Shown piece by piece: positions 42,763 to 51,975 of a DNA stretch of 64,000 bases. The DNA comes from Hyphomonadaceae bacterium (GTDB taxonomy: Bacteria; Pseudomonadota; Alphaproteobacteria; Caulobacterales; Hyphomonadaceae). The DNA lies in the NCBI GenBank assembly GCA_024742355.1, contig JANSYM010000004.1, positions 124,001-188,000 on the forward strand, in the 5' to 3' direction. The translations under genes and the position numbers were made by a program. The notes beneath the pieces are model-generated. The model did not search any database, was not told where the DNA came from, and saw only the letters and a program-made list of their open reading frames with translations. Within the stretch, counting starts at the first letter, position 1. Each line of letters begins with the position of its first letter.

Positions 42763-45177
42763 ATGAAAAACAAGATTATGGGCGCTCTGTTCGGCGTCTT
42801 TCTGGTTGCGTGTTCGACCGCGGACGCACCCGGTTCAGAAGCGGCACTGAAAGCGGCGCCAGGTGCGCCAGGCGCGCCGGCAACCTGGTCGAATGCTGAG
42901 AAGGTCGCGATCGGAACCTCTTACGAAGCCTATGATGCAGACGGTCAGTATTCTGACGCGAGTCCGACTGCCCCGATCTCGAGAGTCTGGTTTTCGCTGA
43001 CGAGGGACCGGATCACCGAAGTGATGTGGGGGCTTATTCACGAGGCGCAGATCCGCGAGATCCGCTTTGTGCTTGTCGGGCCCGAAGGTGTTCTATCCCC
43101 ATCAGAGCTTACCCTCACCATCGATGGCGCGCCGCTTCCTGCGTCACCTGCGCCTGGCCTCGGATTCTATCATCCTGAGATCGATCGCGCCATTCAGGTC
43201 TCCGTCTTTACAGACCCGGATCGTGAAACGCTCGTGATGAAAGTGGACATGCTGGAGCCATTGCCGGATGGATATCGCCTGTTCGCTTATATCGACCCGG
43301 CGCTGGCGAATACCGGCAGCGGCGATCGTGCGCGCGTCGTCGACAATGGCTTGCATGCGTACGAGGGCGAGGCGCATCTGTTTGTGCGCCTTGCGGGTGG
43401 CGGTGTGCCCGAGCGCTCGGTCGGCTATGTCGGCGCTTCGGATGGGCTCGCAGATATCAGCGATGGCGTGCTGGATGCCGCCTATGGCGCTGCCGATGTT
43501 CCGGGCAATGTTGCCGGCCTGATCGCGCTCGACTTTCATGATCAGCCTCTGGATTCCGGGGCGCCGGATTTTGGTCCGTCGCTCGGTCCGGGGGCGGTTC
43601 TGATTGTCGGGTTTGGCGAAACCTATGAGGCCGCAAAGTCCAATGCCGATCAGACAGCGAGCGCAAATGCACTCGACGTCTATAGCGCCTATTCAGATCA
43701 ATGGCGGGCCTATCTCGACTCGCTTTCAGAATTGCCGCGCATCGCAGAATCTTCCGGCGATGGCGGGGCGTTGGCTTACATGTCTGCGATCAATCTCAAG
43801 GTTATGGAAGACAAGACGCATGCTGGCGCGCTGATCGCGTCATTGTCCAATCCCTGGGGCGAAACAGCGCCAGCTGAGGAGCCGCAAACCGGGTATAAGG
43901 CGGTCTGGCCGCGCGACTTCTTTCAGGTGGCGTCTGCCTTCCTCGCCATGGGGGATGAGGATACGGCGCGCGCGGCGTATCGCTACTTGCCCAAAGTCCA
44001 GGTGACGGATGACACGCCGGGCAATACCGGCGTCACCGGATGGTTCCTGCAAAAGACGCATGTCGACGGCACGCTGGAATGGGTTGCGGTGCAGCAGGAC
44101 CAGACCGCGATGCCGATCATGCTGGGGTGGAAGCTATGGCAAGCGGGCGTGATCTCGGATGACGAAATGGCGCGCAGCTATCAAAGCATGCTGAAACCTG
44201 CCGCGGATTTTCTGGTCGATGGCGGACGCACGGGTTTGCTCTGGAACACCGAATTCGAAGCCTCATTGGGCTACACGCAGCAAGAACGCTGGGAAGAGCA
44301 GGAAGGGTATTCGCCCTCCACGATTGCTGCCGTGATTGGCGGGCTGGTAACAGCGGCCGATTTGGCGGAGCGGTTCGGCGATCCTGACGATGCCCAAAGA
44401 TATCTGGATGCGGCCGACACGCTTGAGCAAAATATCGAGGCCTGGATGTACACGACCAACGGACCGTTTGGTGATGGCGAATACTTCATACGCGTGACCC
44501 GCAATACCGATCCAAACGATCAGGCCATGCTTGGCGACAATAATGGCCGCCCCGGCCTGCCGGAAGATCAGATCATGGATGGCGGGTTCCTCGAGCTGGT
44601 CCGCTATGGCGTGCGAAGCGCCACCGCGCCCTCGATCATGAACTCTGCCAAAGTCTATCAGAGCCGGCGCCGCGAAGACAATCTGCGCAACCTGTACACA
44701 TTCGGCGATGGAACAGAAAACCTGTTCGGCTTTCGTCGATACGGCAATGATGGCTACGGCGAGGACGGCGAACGCGGTACCAATTATCACGAGCTGGACG
44801 GTGGGAATACGCCGGACCAGCGCGGCCGCGTCTGGCCTTTCTTTTCCGGTGAGTTTGCGCATTTCCTATTGGCGATCGGCAGCGATCAAACCCTGGGCGG
44901 GGCCGATATTGAGGGCCTCGTCATGGCGGGCGCGCGCTCGATGGAGTTCTTCGCCAATGAAGGCCTGAGCCTTCCGGAGCAGGTCTGGGACGGCGTTGGT
45001 CCCAATCCGTTCGGCTATGCGCTCGGCGGCGGCACCAATACCGCGACGCCGCTGGCCTGGACCCATGCGGAATATATCAAACTGTTGCGGTCGATCTCGG
45101 ATGGTGCGGTTTGGGATCGTTATGACGTGGTTGCGGCGCGTTATGCTGACAGCCCGAGAAATCAGCCAGAAGAGTAA
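42763..45177 (+). CDS. Glucan 1,4-alpha-glucosidase (GH15) lipoprotein
   Basis: An 804-residue enzyme. A lipoprotein signal (IMGALFGVFLVACSTAD) precedes an N-terminal beta-sandwich domain (to about residue 270) and an (alpha/alpha)6 GH15 domain. Catalytic-site segments include YKAVWPRDFFQVASAFLAMG, VDGTLEWVAVQQDQTAMP and ERWEEQEGYSPSTIAA (acid Glu). DGGNTPDQRGRVWPFFSGE and LSLPEQVWDG (base Glu) complete the site. It would release beta-glucose from maltodextrin ends. The ATG at 42763 is chosen because the signal peptide starts there. It ends directly against the convergent esterase gene. Confidence 0.93.
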   Translation: MKNKIMGALFGVFLVACSTADAPGSEAALKAAPGAPGAPATWSNAEKVAIGTSYEAYDADGQYSDASPTAPISRVWFSLTRDRITEVMWGLIHEAQIREIRFVLVGPEGVLSPSELTLTIDGAPLPASPAPGLGFYHPEIDRAIQVSVFTDPDRETLVMKVDMLEPLPDGYRLFAYIDPALANTGSGDRARVVDNGLHAYEGEAHLFVRLAGGGVPERSVGYVGASDGLADISDGVLDAAYGAADVPGNVAGLIALDFHDQPLDSGAPDFGPSLGPGAVLIVGFGETYEAAKSNADQTASANALDVYSAYSDQWRAYLDSLSELPRIAESSGDGGALAYMSAINLKVMEDKTHAGALIASLSNPWGETAPAEEPQTGYKAVWPRDFFQVASAFLAMGDEDTARAAYRYLPKVQVTDDTPGNTGVTGWFLQKTHVDGTLEWVAVQQDQTAMPIMLGWKLWQAGVISDDEMARSYQSMLKPAADFLVDGGRTGLLWNTEFEASLGYTQQERWEEQEGYSPSTIAAVIGGLVTAADLAERFGDPDDAQRYLDAADTLEQNIEAWMYTTNGPFGDGEYFIRVTRNTDPNDQAMLGDNNGRPGLPEDQIMDGGFLELVRYGVRSATAPSIMNSAKVYQSRRREDNLRNLYTFGDGTENLFGFRRYGNDGYGEDGERGTNYHELDGGNTPDQRGRVWPFFSGEFAHFLLAIGSDQTLGGADIEGLVMAGARSMEFFANEGLSLPEQVWDGVGPNPFGYALGGGTNTATPLAWTHAEYIKLLRSISDGAVWDRYDVVAARYADSPRNQPEE

Positions 45178-46122
45178 TTACTCCGTCAACAGGAATGTCA
45201 GGATCTCGTCCGCCCGCGCCGCCCAGGCAGCCTCGCTGTGATCGGTCCCGGGATAGGTGCGAAAAAGGGCGCGGTCTTCCAGCCAGCCATTGGCGCGAAA
45301 CCAGGCTTCCATGCGTTCTGCGTGCGGGGCGTAGGACGCGTCCAGGGTTTCCGTTCCGCGATCGAACCAGATTTCATGTTTCGCCGGATCGATGCCGCTG
45401 GTTTCTAGGTAGGCTTGCATGACGCTGCTCGCCTGTGCTGCGATCGCGCCATCAGGCTCGGCCAGTGGCCAGTGAATCGAAACCGCCGCGGCGCGGCTGA
45501 ATGTATCGGGATATTCCGCGACCGCATAAAGCGAGATCAAGCCGCCCATGCTGGAGCCCATGATCGTGGTGTGCTCGGCGCCGGGTTTTGTGTTGTAGGT
45601 CTCGTCAATGAACGGTTTCAGCTCTTCCGTGATGAAGCGCAAATAGGCGTCGCCCTTCAGCTCGGGCAGTGTGGGGCCCAGCCATTCGGATGCGGTGTCG
45701 CCGGTCAGGCGTTCGACGGCTTTTTGCGGCGCGTATTCCTGCCACCGCGCATCCGTGTTCCAGATGCCAACAATGATGGCAGGCGGGGCTTTGCCCGCGG
45801 CGATCAGGCGGTCGGCGGCTTCATCAAGTCCCCACTCGACACCCGCATAGGACGTAGACGGGTCAAACAGGTTCTGTCCATCATGGGCGTAAATCACAGG
45901 ATAGGTCTGGCCGCTGTCGGGCGCGTAGCCAGCCGGCAGCCAGACGCTGATATTGCGTGGCTGAACGTGATCTGAGTTGAAGTCCGCGTGGTCCACCACC
46001 TGTGCGGGCCGTGGAGTTGTCGCAGCATCCGCGCTGGTCGGCGTCGGGGGTTCTGTTTTTGTGGTCGTCGGCGTGCACGCAGAGAACAGCGCGGCGCACG
46101 CGACAGCTGATATCATGCGCAT
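45178..46122 (-). CDS. Esterase lipoprotein (alpha/beta hydrolase, esterase D/Fes-like)
   Basis: A 314-residue alpha/beta hydrolase with a lipoprotein signal (AVACAALFSACTPT) and a Thr/Pro-rich linker. The esterase fold is seen as ISVWLPAGYAPDSGQTYPVIYAHDGQ; the nucleophile Ser is in TIMGSSMGGLISLYA, and the acid/His region is at FRTYPGTDHSEAAW. It follows the GH97 gene by 14 bp in a leftward operon, with AGGAG before the start. It may deacylate modified glucans or another ester in the periplasm; its target is unknown. Confidence 0.85.
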   Translation of the reverse strand: MRMISAVACAALFSACTPTTTKTEPPTPTSADAATTPRPAQVVDHADFNSDHVQPRNISVWLPAGYAPDSGQTYPVIYAHDGQNLFDPSTSYAGVEWGLDEAADRLIAAGKAPPAIIVGIWNTDARWQEYAPQKAVERLTGDTASEWLGPTLPELKGDAYLRFITEELKPFIDETYNTKPGAEHTTIMGSSMGGLISLYAVAEYPDTFSRAAAVSIHWPLAEPDGAIAAQASSVMQAYLETSGIDPAKHEIWFDRGTETLDASYAPHAERMEAWFRANGWLEDRALFRTYPGTDHSEAAWAARADEILTFLLTE

Positions 46123-46136
46123 GGCCTTGCTCCTGC

Positions 46137-48215
46137 CTATTCCAGAGGGATGAATGCGATCGCGGTTCCACCGCCAGGCGCCAAAGTGAGCGTCATCGAG
46201 GCGTTCTGGTCGACAGACTGGAAGTCCAGCTCGAGCGGGTAGGGATTGGTTTTCCAGTCCGCATCTGCGCCGTCCTTGTGGATCTGTGCTTCATAGGGAA
46301 ATCCATCCAGGAAATCGAGATTGATCTCGATCGTGCGCGCCTCTTCGTCCGTCACGGCGCCGAGATACCAGGCCTGCGAATTGCGATCCTTGCGTGCCAT
46401 GACGGCGAAGTCTCCTGGATAACCGTCCAGCATGATCGACTCGCTCCAATCTACTGGGACCTGTTTGACGAATTCGAACGCGTCGGGACGTGCTTCATAA
46501 TTACGCGGCAGGTCGGCCGCCATCTGGATCGGGCTGTGCAGCAAGACATAAAGCGCCAGCTGTTTGGCAAGTGTCGTCTGAACCCGCGGGTCTTCGGTGA
46601 CAGGCTTACCGAAATTCAGGTCGAAGATGCCCGGCGTGAAATCCATTGGGCCGGAAAGCATGCGTGTGAAAGGTAGGATAGTGGTGTGGGCTGGATCATT
46701 GGGGGGTTGCCCCCAGGCATTATATTCCTGCCCTCGGGCCCCTTCGCGCGAGAAGGCGTTGGGGTAGGTGCGGCGAAGCCCGGTATCCTTGACCGGCTCA
46801 TGCGCATTGATGGCGATCTTGTGCTGCGCGGCAAGTTTCAGGGCGCGTAAATGGTGGTTCACGGCATATTGGCCGTCATGCCATTCCTTGTAGACCTTGC
46901 CGTCAGCATCGCGGCGCGTGATCTCGCCGCCATCGGCGACATAGCCGGTCTTGATCGCAGGGATACCGAGACGCTCATATAGCGCATATGCGGCTTCGAT
47001 CTGTTCTTCATAATTGGTGATGGCGCCGGATGTTTCGTGGTGACCGATCAGGTAGACATCGCGTTCGGCGGCATAGGCGGCGAGTCCCTCCAGGTCGAAA
47101 TCAGGATAGGCCTGCGTGAAGCTGAAGATCTCGCCATTTGAGAACCAGTCCCCATCCCAACCATGGTTCCAGCCTTCGACCAGGACACCGTCAAAGCCAT
47201 GCTCGGCGGCAAAGTCGATATAAGCCTGCGTCCGCTCGGTCGTGGCGCCGTGGATATCGCCGGAGCCCCAGCTGCACTCATTGATATGCATGCACCACCA
47301 GATGCCGACATATTTGCTCGGCTTGGCCCATGACACGTCACCGAGTGCGTTGGGTTCGTTCAGGTTGAGGATGAGGTCGGAATTGGCGAGCCCGGCGGCG
47401 GTGTCCGACACCTGGACCGTCCGCCATGGCGTGACGAACGCGCCCTCGACTTTGACTTTCGTGCCATCAGACCAGGGCGCGAGTTCAGCCTCCAGGGTGC
47501 CGAGGCGACGCTGGTTCAGCCACATGCCGGCATAATCAACCAGGGCGGCTTCGTGGATGGACAAGAAGGGGCCATTGTCGGGCAGTTCGAGCGTGATCGG
47601 TGTGTGCGCGCGATGCATGTCGCTCATCGGCGTGGTCTTGTATAATTCCTCGTAGCGATTCCAGCCGGCGCCGGGAATCCACCAGGATTTTGAGGTGGGG
47701 TCGATGCGAAACTCGGTCTGTTCGTCGATGATCTGACGTGCCCCGGTGTCCGCAACTTCGTAGCGAAATCCGAAACCATCATCAAAAATGCGGACGCGCA
47801 GCGCGAAGGCCGGTGTGCCATCTGTAAATGCGATCTCGGCGAGCATTTCATTGTGATGGTCTCGAACAAACTGGCGTTCGCCCCATGGCTGTTCCCAGGT
47901 TTCGTCATGGTTGGCGCGGGACACGGAGGCGATGATGAGGTCGCGGTTGAGGTCGCGCCCGGTTTTGAAGGCAAGGCCGAGTGAGGAGGGTTGAATGACA
48001 CGGTCGCCGCGCCAATCGGCGGTCCAGGCGAGCGCGCCGTTCTCTGCGCTCAGTGATACTTGCAGATCGCCGGACGGAGAGCTCACATTCACCTGATCGA
48101 GCGAGATTATCTGGCTGTCCTCAGGGGCGGCAGCGGCGACGTTGAGGTCGCTGGTTGCGCAGCCACTGGCGAGAAGAGCGAAGGCGGCAAGGCTGGCAGC
48201 GATAGGGTGTTTCAT
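46137..48215 (-). CDS. Alpha-glucosidase (GH97, SusB-like) lipoprotein
   Basis: A 692-residue GH97 enzyme with a lipoprotein signal (SLAAFALLASGCATSD). Family marks include the N-terminal beta-sandwich with WTADWRGDRVIQPSSLGLAF. The barrel has YVGIWWCMHINECSWGSGD, FDGVLVEGWNHGWDGDWF (Glu) and IAINAHEPVKDTGLRRTYPN. QEYNAWGQPPNDPAHTTILP with FTRMLSGPMDFTPGIFDL closes the catalytic domain. The ATG at 48215 is chosen for its GGGAGAACGAG. GH97 members of this type are Ca-dependent inverting alpha-glucosidases of the periplasm. It is divergent from the GH13 amylase gene. Confidence 0.93.
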   Translation of the reverse strand: MKHPIAASLAAFALLASGCATSDLNVAAAAPEDSQIISLDQVNVSSPSGDLQVSLSAENGALAWTADWRGDRVIQPSSLGLAFKTGRDLNRDLIIASVSRANHDETWEQPWGERQFVRDHHNEMLAEIAFTDGTPAFALRVRIFDDGFGFRYEVADTGARQIIDEQTEFRIDPTSKSWWIPGAGWNRYEELYKTTPMSDMHRAHTPITLELPDNGPFLSIHEAALVDYAGMWLNQRRLGTLEAELAPWSDGTKVKVEGAFVTPWRTVQVSDTAAGLANSDLILNLNEPNALGDVSWAKPSKYVGIWWCMHINECSWGSGDIHGATTERTQAYIDFAAEHGFDGVLVEGWNHGWDGDWFSNGEIFSFTQAYPDFDLEGLAAYAAERDVYLIGHHETSGAITNYEEQIEAAYALYERLGIPAIKTGYVADGGEITRRDADGKVYKEWHDGQYAVNHHLRALKLAAQHKIAINAHEPVKDTGLRRTYPNAFSREGARGQEYNAWGQPPNDPAHTTILPFTRMLSGPMDFTPGIFDLNFGKPVTEDPRVQTTLAKQLALYVLLHSPIQMAADLPRNYEARPDAFEFVKQVPVDWSESIMLDGYPGDFAVMARKDRNSQAWYLGAVTDEEARTIEINLDFLDGFPYEAQIHKDGADADWKTNPYPLELDFQSVDQNASMTLTLAPGGGTAIAFIPLE

Positions 48216-48251
48216 CTCGTTCTCCCGATAGTTTTTCCAAGTATGGCGCTC

Positions 48252-48344
48252 TTGCAAATTATTGCAATCGAAATTTCGAGATGCTGAGGATCTTCAGCGT
48301 TGCAAAGCTCATATAGGCGAAAAACCGACTTGTCAGGTTTGCAA
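48252..48344. promoter_or_regulatory. LacI-type operator region between GH97 and GH13 genes
   Basis: Four TTGCAA hexamers lie in this 184-bp divergent gap: 48252, 48262 (a 10-bp pair, TTGCAA-ATTA-TTGCAA), 48300 and 48339. The pair repeats the layout seen at 42734-42749 and 53025-53060. It probably allows the LacI regulator to control both GH97-esterase and the GH13-GH13-lacI unit. Confidence 0.6.
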
Positions 48345-48399
48345 AATGATGAAAAGAAAGCACTGAAGATGATTGTAACGCGCGTTGTCGGAGGATGCC

Positions 48400-50307
48400 A
48401 TGCGGGGAGCTAAATTGAACATCACAGGCGGCGTTTTGGCGTCGCTTCTGGCCGCGGGCCTGACAGCTTGTGCCGGCGCTGGGGGCGAAGAAGTCGGCGT
48501 CCAGATTGTGCCGTCCGCGGCGGCGCAGGCGACCCCTGTCGAAGATCGCCGGATCGAGGATGAGATCATCTACTTCGTGTTGCCAGACCGGTTCGAGAAT
48601 GGTGACGAGGGCAATGATCGCGGTGGCATTGAAGGTGGCCGTCTGAAGGACGGATATGATCCCACCGATTATGGATTTTATCATGGCGGCGACCTGAAGG
48701 GGCTCACGCAACGCCTGGATTATATTCAGGGCCTCGGCATGACCGCGATCTGGTTGACGCCGATCTTCGAGAACAATCCGGTGCAGGGGCCTGAGGGCAT
48801 GGAGTCGTCCGGCTATCACGGATACTGGATCACCGATTTCACCAATGTCGATCCGCACATCGGCACCCGCGAGGATTTCAAGACCTTCGTCGACGCTGCG
48901 CACGCGCGCGGGATGAAAGTCTATATGGACATCATCACCAACCATACCGCTGACATCATCGCCTACCGCGAGTGTCATGACCCGGAGGTCACCGGCGGGC
49001 CGACATTCCGCTGCGAGTATCGCTACAAAGGCGATTATCCGTGGACGCGACGGGCTGCGGACGGGGCGGCGATCAATGATGGGTTTCTCGGCGATGATGC
49101 CGTCCACCAGACGGCTGATAATTTCGCTAATCTGACGGAGCCCACCTGGGCGTACACGCCGTTCGTTCCAGAGCAATTCGAGGGCGTGAAAGTGCCGGAC
49201 TGGCTGAACGATACGATCTATTACCACAATCGCGGTGACACCGATTTCGTCGACGAGGATTCGCTCTATGGCGACTTTGCCGGCCTCGACGATCTGAACA
49301 CGGCGCATCCGCGCGTCGTTGAAGGCATGGTCGAAATCTACAAGGACTGGATCACAGCCTATGGCGTCGACGGGTTCCGGATCGATACTGCCAAACATGT
49401 CCGCGACGAGTTCTGGCAGCAATTCGCGCCGGAAATTCTCGACCATGCGAGCGGGCTGGGTATCGATCACTTTCACATGTTCGGCGAGGTTTATGTTGAT
49501 GGGCAAAAGCCGCAGCACCTGGCGCGATTCACCACAGAGGCGGGCCTGCCCACGGTGCTCGACTTCGCATTCCAGTCGAGCGCCCGTGGTCTCATCGTTG
49601 ACGGCAAGCCTGGTCTTCATATGGACGAGCTTTACCGTGCCGACGTGATCTATGCGAACGGTGCCGAAACCGCGCGGCAGTTGCCGACTTTTCTAGGCAA
49701 TCACGATATGGGCCGGTTTGCCGGGTTTCTACGTGAAAGCCAGCCCGATATGAGCGATGAGGAATTGTTTGCCCGCGTGCGGTTAGCCAATGCCTTGATG
49801 TTCTTCGGTCGCGGTGTGCCGACCATCTATTACGGGGATGAGCAGGGCTTTGTGTCTGATGGCGGTGACCGTCTGGCGCGCGAAAACATGTTCCCGAGCC
49901 GGACCGATCTTTACAATGACAATGATCTCATCGCGACCGATGCGACGACGGCGGAGAGCAATTTCGATACCGATCATCCACTCTATCAGGCGATCCGCGA
50001 GTTTGCCCGCATCCGGACGGCTGAGCCGGCACTGCGCCGCGGCGAGCAGATCACGCGCCTGGCGCATCGCGAAGACAGTCTGTTTGTCTTCTCGCGGGTG
50101 GACTACGAAGCCGGTACCGAAATCGTCGTGGCGATCAATGCCGAGGATGAGGTGGAGCAGGTGAGCGTCGCGGTCGATGGGCGATCCGATGCGTTTACAT
50201 CCTTGCTCGGCGCATGCGCTGGTAGCGCGACAGCGCCCGGTAGCTACGCGATGACAATTCCTGCGCTCGACGTCGTGGTCTGCAAGTCAGAATTCGGGGC
50301 CCAGTAA
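48400..50307 (+). CDS. Alpha-amylase (GH13) lipoprotein, SusG-like
   Basis: A 635-residue GH13 enzyme. A lipoprotein signal (LASLLAAGLTACAGAGG) is followed by EIIYFVLPDRFENGDEGND. Barrel motifs are VYMDIITNHTAD, VDGFRIDTAKHV (nucleophile), HMFGEVYVDG (acid) and TFLGNHDMGR (third Asp). A C-terminal beta domain follows. Large loops between residues 175 and 270 resemble surface amylases and pullulanases of TonB-linked loci. The ATG at 48400 follows GGAGGATGCC. Its TAA overlaps the next gene's ATG by one base. Confidence 0.93.
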   Translation: MRGAKLNITGGVLASLLAAGLTACAGAGGEEVGVQIVPSAAAQATPVEDRRIEDEIIYFVLPDRFENGDEGNDRGGIEGGRLKDGYDPTDYGFYHGGDLKGLTQRLDYIQGLGMTAIWLTPIFENNPVQGPEGMESSGYHGYWITDFTNVDPHIGTREDFKTFVDAAHARGMKVYMDIITNHTADIIAYRECHDPEVTGGPTFRCEYRYKGDYPWTRRAADGAAINDGFLGDDAVHQTADNFANLTEPTWAYTPFVPEQFEGVKVPDWLNDTIYYHNRGDTDFVDEDSLYGDFAGLDDLNTAHPRVVEGMVEIYKDWITAYGVDGFRIDTAKHVRDEFWQQFAPEILDHASGLGIDHFHMFGEVYVDGQKPQHLARFTTEAGLPTVLDFAFQSSARGLIVDGKPGLHMDELYRADVIYANGAETARQLPTFLGNHDMGRFAGFLRESQPDMSDEELFARVRLANALMFFGRGVPTIYYGDEQGFVSDGGDRLARENMFPSRTDLYNDNDLIATDATTAESNFDTDHPLYQAIREFARIRTAEPALRRGEQITRLAHREDSLFVFSRVDYEAGTEIVVAINAEDEVEQVSVAVDGRSDAFTSLLGACAGSATAPGSYAMTIPALDVVVCKSEFGAQ

Positions 50308-51959
50308 TGGTCAAATCATCAGAAATAGCGGGTTCGGTTATGCACAAATCGCTCGGCGCCTTGCCATGGTGGAAAGGGGCGGTGATCTATCAGATCTATC
50401 CGCGCAGTTTTCTTGACACCAATGGCGATGGGATTGGCGATCTCAAGGGTATTCTGGCGGGGCTGGATCATATTGCCGGTCTTGGCGTCGATGGCATCTG
50501 GATCTCGCCCTTCTTTACCTCTCCGATGGCGGATTATGGGTATGATGTCGCTGACTTTTGCGGGGTCGACCCAATCTTCGGAACCCTGGAAGATTTCGAT
50601 GCCATCGTTGCGCGGGCGCACGCGCTCGGGCTGAAAGTGATCATCGATCAGGTTTATTCGCACACTTCGGATCATCATGACTGGTTTATCGAGAGCCGTA
50701 CCAGCCGGGATAATCCGCGTGCGGACTGGTATGTCTGGGCCGATCCAAAGGCGGACGGGTCTCCGCCAAACAACTGGCAGTCGGTTTTTGGTGGGCCCAG
50801 CTGGGAATGGGACGCGCATCGCGGCCAGTACTATTTCCATAATTTCCTGAAAGAGCAGCCCGACCTGAATCTCTATAATCCGGAGGTGCAGGATGCCTTG
50901 ATTGCTGCAGGGCGGTTCTGGCTTGAACGTGGGGTGGACGGTTTTCGCCTGGATGCGCTGAACTTCTCGATGCATGATCAAAGTCTTCGGGATAATCCAC
51001 CATCGGGCGTATCGGCGTTCGAGGCCACGCGTCCATTCGACATGCAGGTGCACAAATATAACATGTCCCAGCCAGAGATTGTCGGCTTCATTGAGAAGTT
51101 CCGAGCCATGCTGGATGAATATCCCGGAACCTTCACGGTCGCCGAGGTCGGTGGACCGAATCCGATTGGTGAGATGAAGGCTTTTACAGAGGGCGAAGAG
51201 CGCCTCAATTCTGCGTACAATTTCGACTTTCTCTATGCGAAGTCTCTGGATGCGCCGCGGGTGATGGAGTCGGCGCAGCTCTGGGATCAGACCGCTGACG
51301 AGGGGTGGCCAAGCTGGGCGTTTTCAAACCATGACGCGCCGCGGGCCGTATCGCGCTGGGCGCCGAGCGAGCATCGCGATGAGATGGCGCGCGTGTACAT
51401 GATGCTGTTGCTGACCTTGCGCGGCAATCCGATCATTTATCAGGGCGAAGAGCTCGGCCTGCCGCAAGCGCATGTGCCTTACTCCAAACTGAAGGATCCC
51501 GAAGCGCTGTCGAACTGGCCGAAAACGCTCGGCCGTGACGGTGCGCGAACGCCGATGCCATGGCGGGCCGATGCGGAGAATGCCGGTTTTTCTGGGGTTG
51601 AGCCGTGGCTGCCAGTTGATCCTGAGCATGCAAAACTGGCCGTCGATACGCAGCAGGGCAATGACAGTGTGCTGCGGTTCACGTCTGAGGCGCTCGGGAC
51701 GCGCAAGCGATTTCCTGCGCTCCTGTCGGGTGCAATGCGGTTCGTTGAGACTGGCTCCGACTCGGTTCTGGTGATCGAGCGCGCACTGGAGGGTGAGACT
51801 GTTCTGGCGCTGTTCAATCTTGGAGGTGACGACTATTCCGTCCCGACAGACGTGTTGAGCGGTGGTGACGTGGTCTTGTCTTCAAGGCCTCTTAAGGAAA
51901 ACCTGCTAAACAACAATGTCTTGCCGAAGCGATCGGGCGTCTGGGTCCGCGCGAAATAG
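50307..51959 (+). CDS. Alpha-glucosidase (GH13, oligo-1,6-glucosidase type), cytoplasmic
   Basis: A 550-residue GH13 enzyme without a signal peptide. WWKGAVIYQIYPRSFLDTNG, GDGIGDLKGI and VIIDQVYSHTSDHHDWF are GH13_23-type marks. GVDGFRLDALNFSM (nucleophile), FTVAEVGGPN (acid) and FSNHDAPRAVSRW (third Asp) complete the catalytic set. It cleaves imported maltose and maltodextrins to glucose. It overlaps the preceding amylase gene by one base; a second ATG at 50340 is possible. The lacI gene follows, so the unit is GH13-GH13-lacI. Confidence 0.93.
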   Translation: MVKSSEIAGSVMHKSLGALPWWKGAVIYQIYPRSFLDTNGDGIGDLKGILAGLDHIAGLGVDGIWISPFFTSPMADYGYDVADFCGVDPIFGTLEDFDAIVARAHALGLKVIIDQVYSHTSDHHDWFIESRTSRDNPRADWYVWADPKADGSPPNNWQSVFGGPSWEWDAHRGQYYFHNFLKEQPDLNLYNPEVQDALIAAGRFWLERGVDGFRLDALNFSMHDQSLRDNPPSGVSAFEATRPFDMQVHKYNMSQPEIVGFIEKFRAMLDEYPGTFTVAEVGGPNPIGEMKAFTEGEERLNSAYNFDFLYAKSLDAPRVMESAQLWDQTADEGWPSWAFSNHDAPRAVSRWAPSEHRDEMARVYMMLLLTLRGNPIIYQGEELGLPQAHVPYSKLKDPEALSNWPKTLGRDGARTPMPWRADAENAGFSGVEPWLPVDPEHAKLAVDTQQGNDSVLRFTSEALGTRKRFPALLSGAMRFVETGSDSVLVIERALEGETVLALFNLGGDDYSVPTDVLSGGDVVLSSRPLKENLLNNNVLPKRSGVWVRAK

Positions 51960-51975
51960 AGCCGGAGAAGTCGTG

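Noticed and set aside
48259-49620. Long open minus-strand frame (about 450 codons) opposite the GH13 amylase gene
   Set aside because: It is antisense to a gene with clear catalytic motifs, has no recognisable domain and no ribosome site; typical of GC-rich antisense frames.
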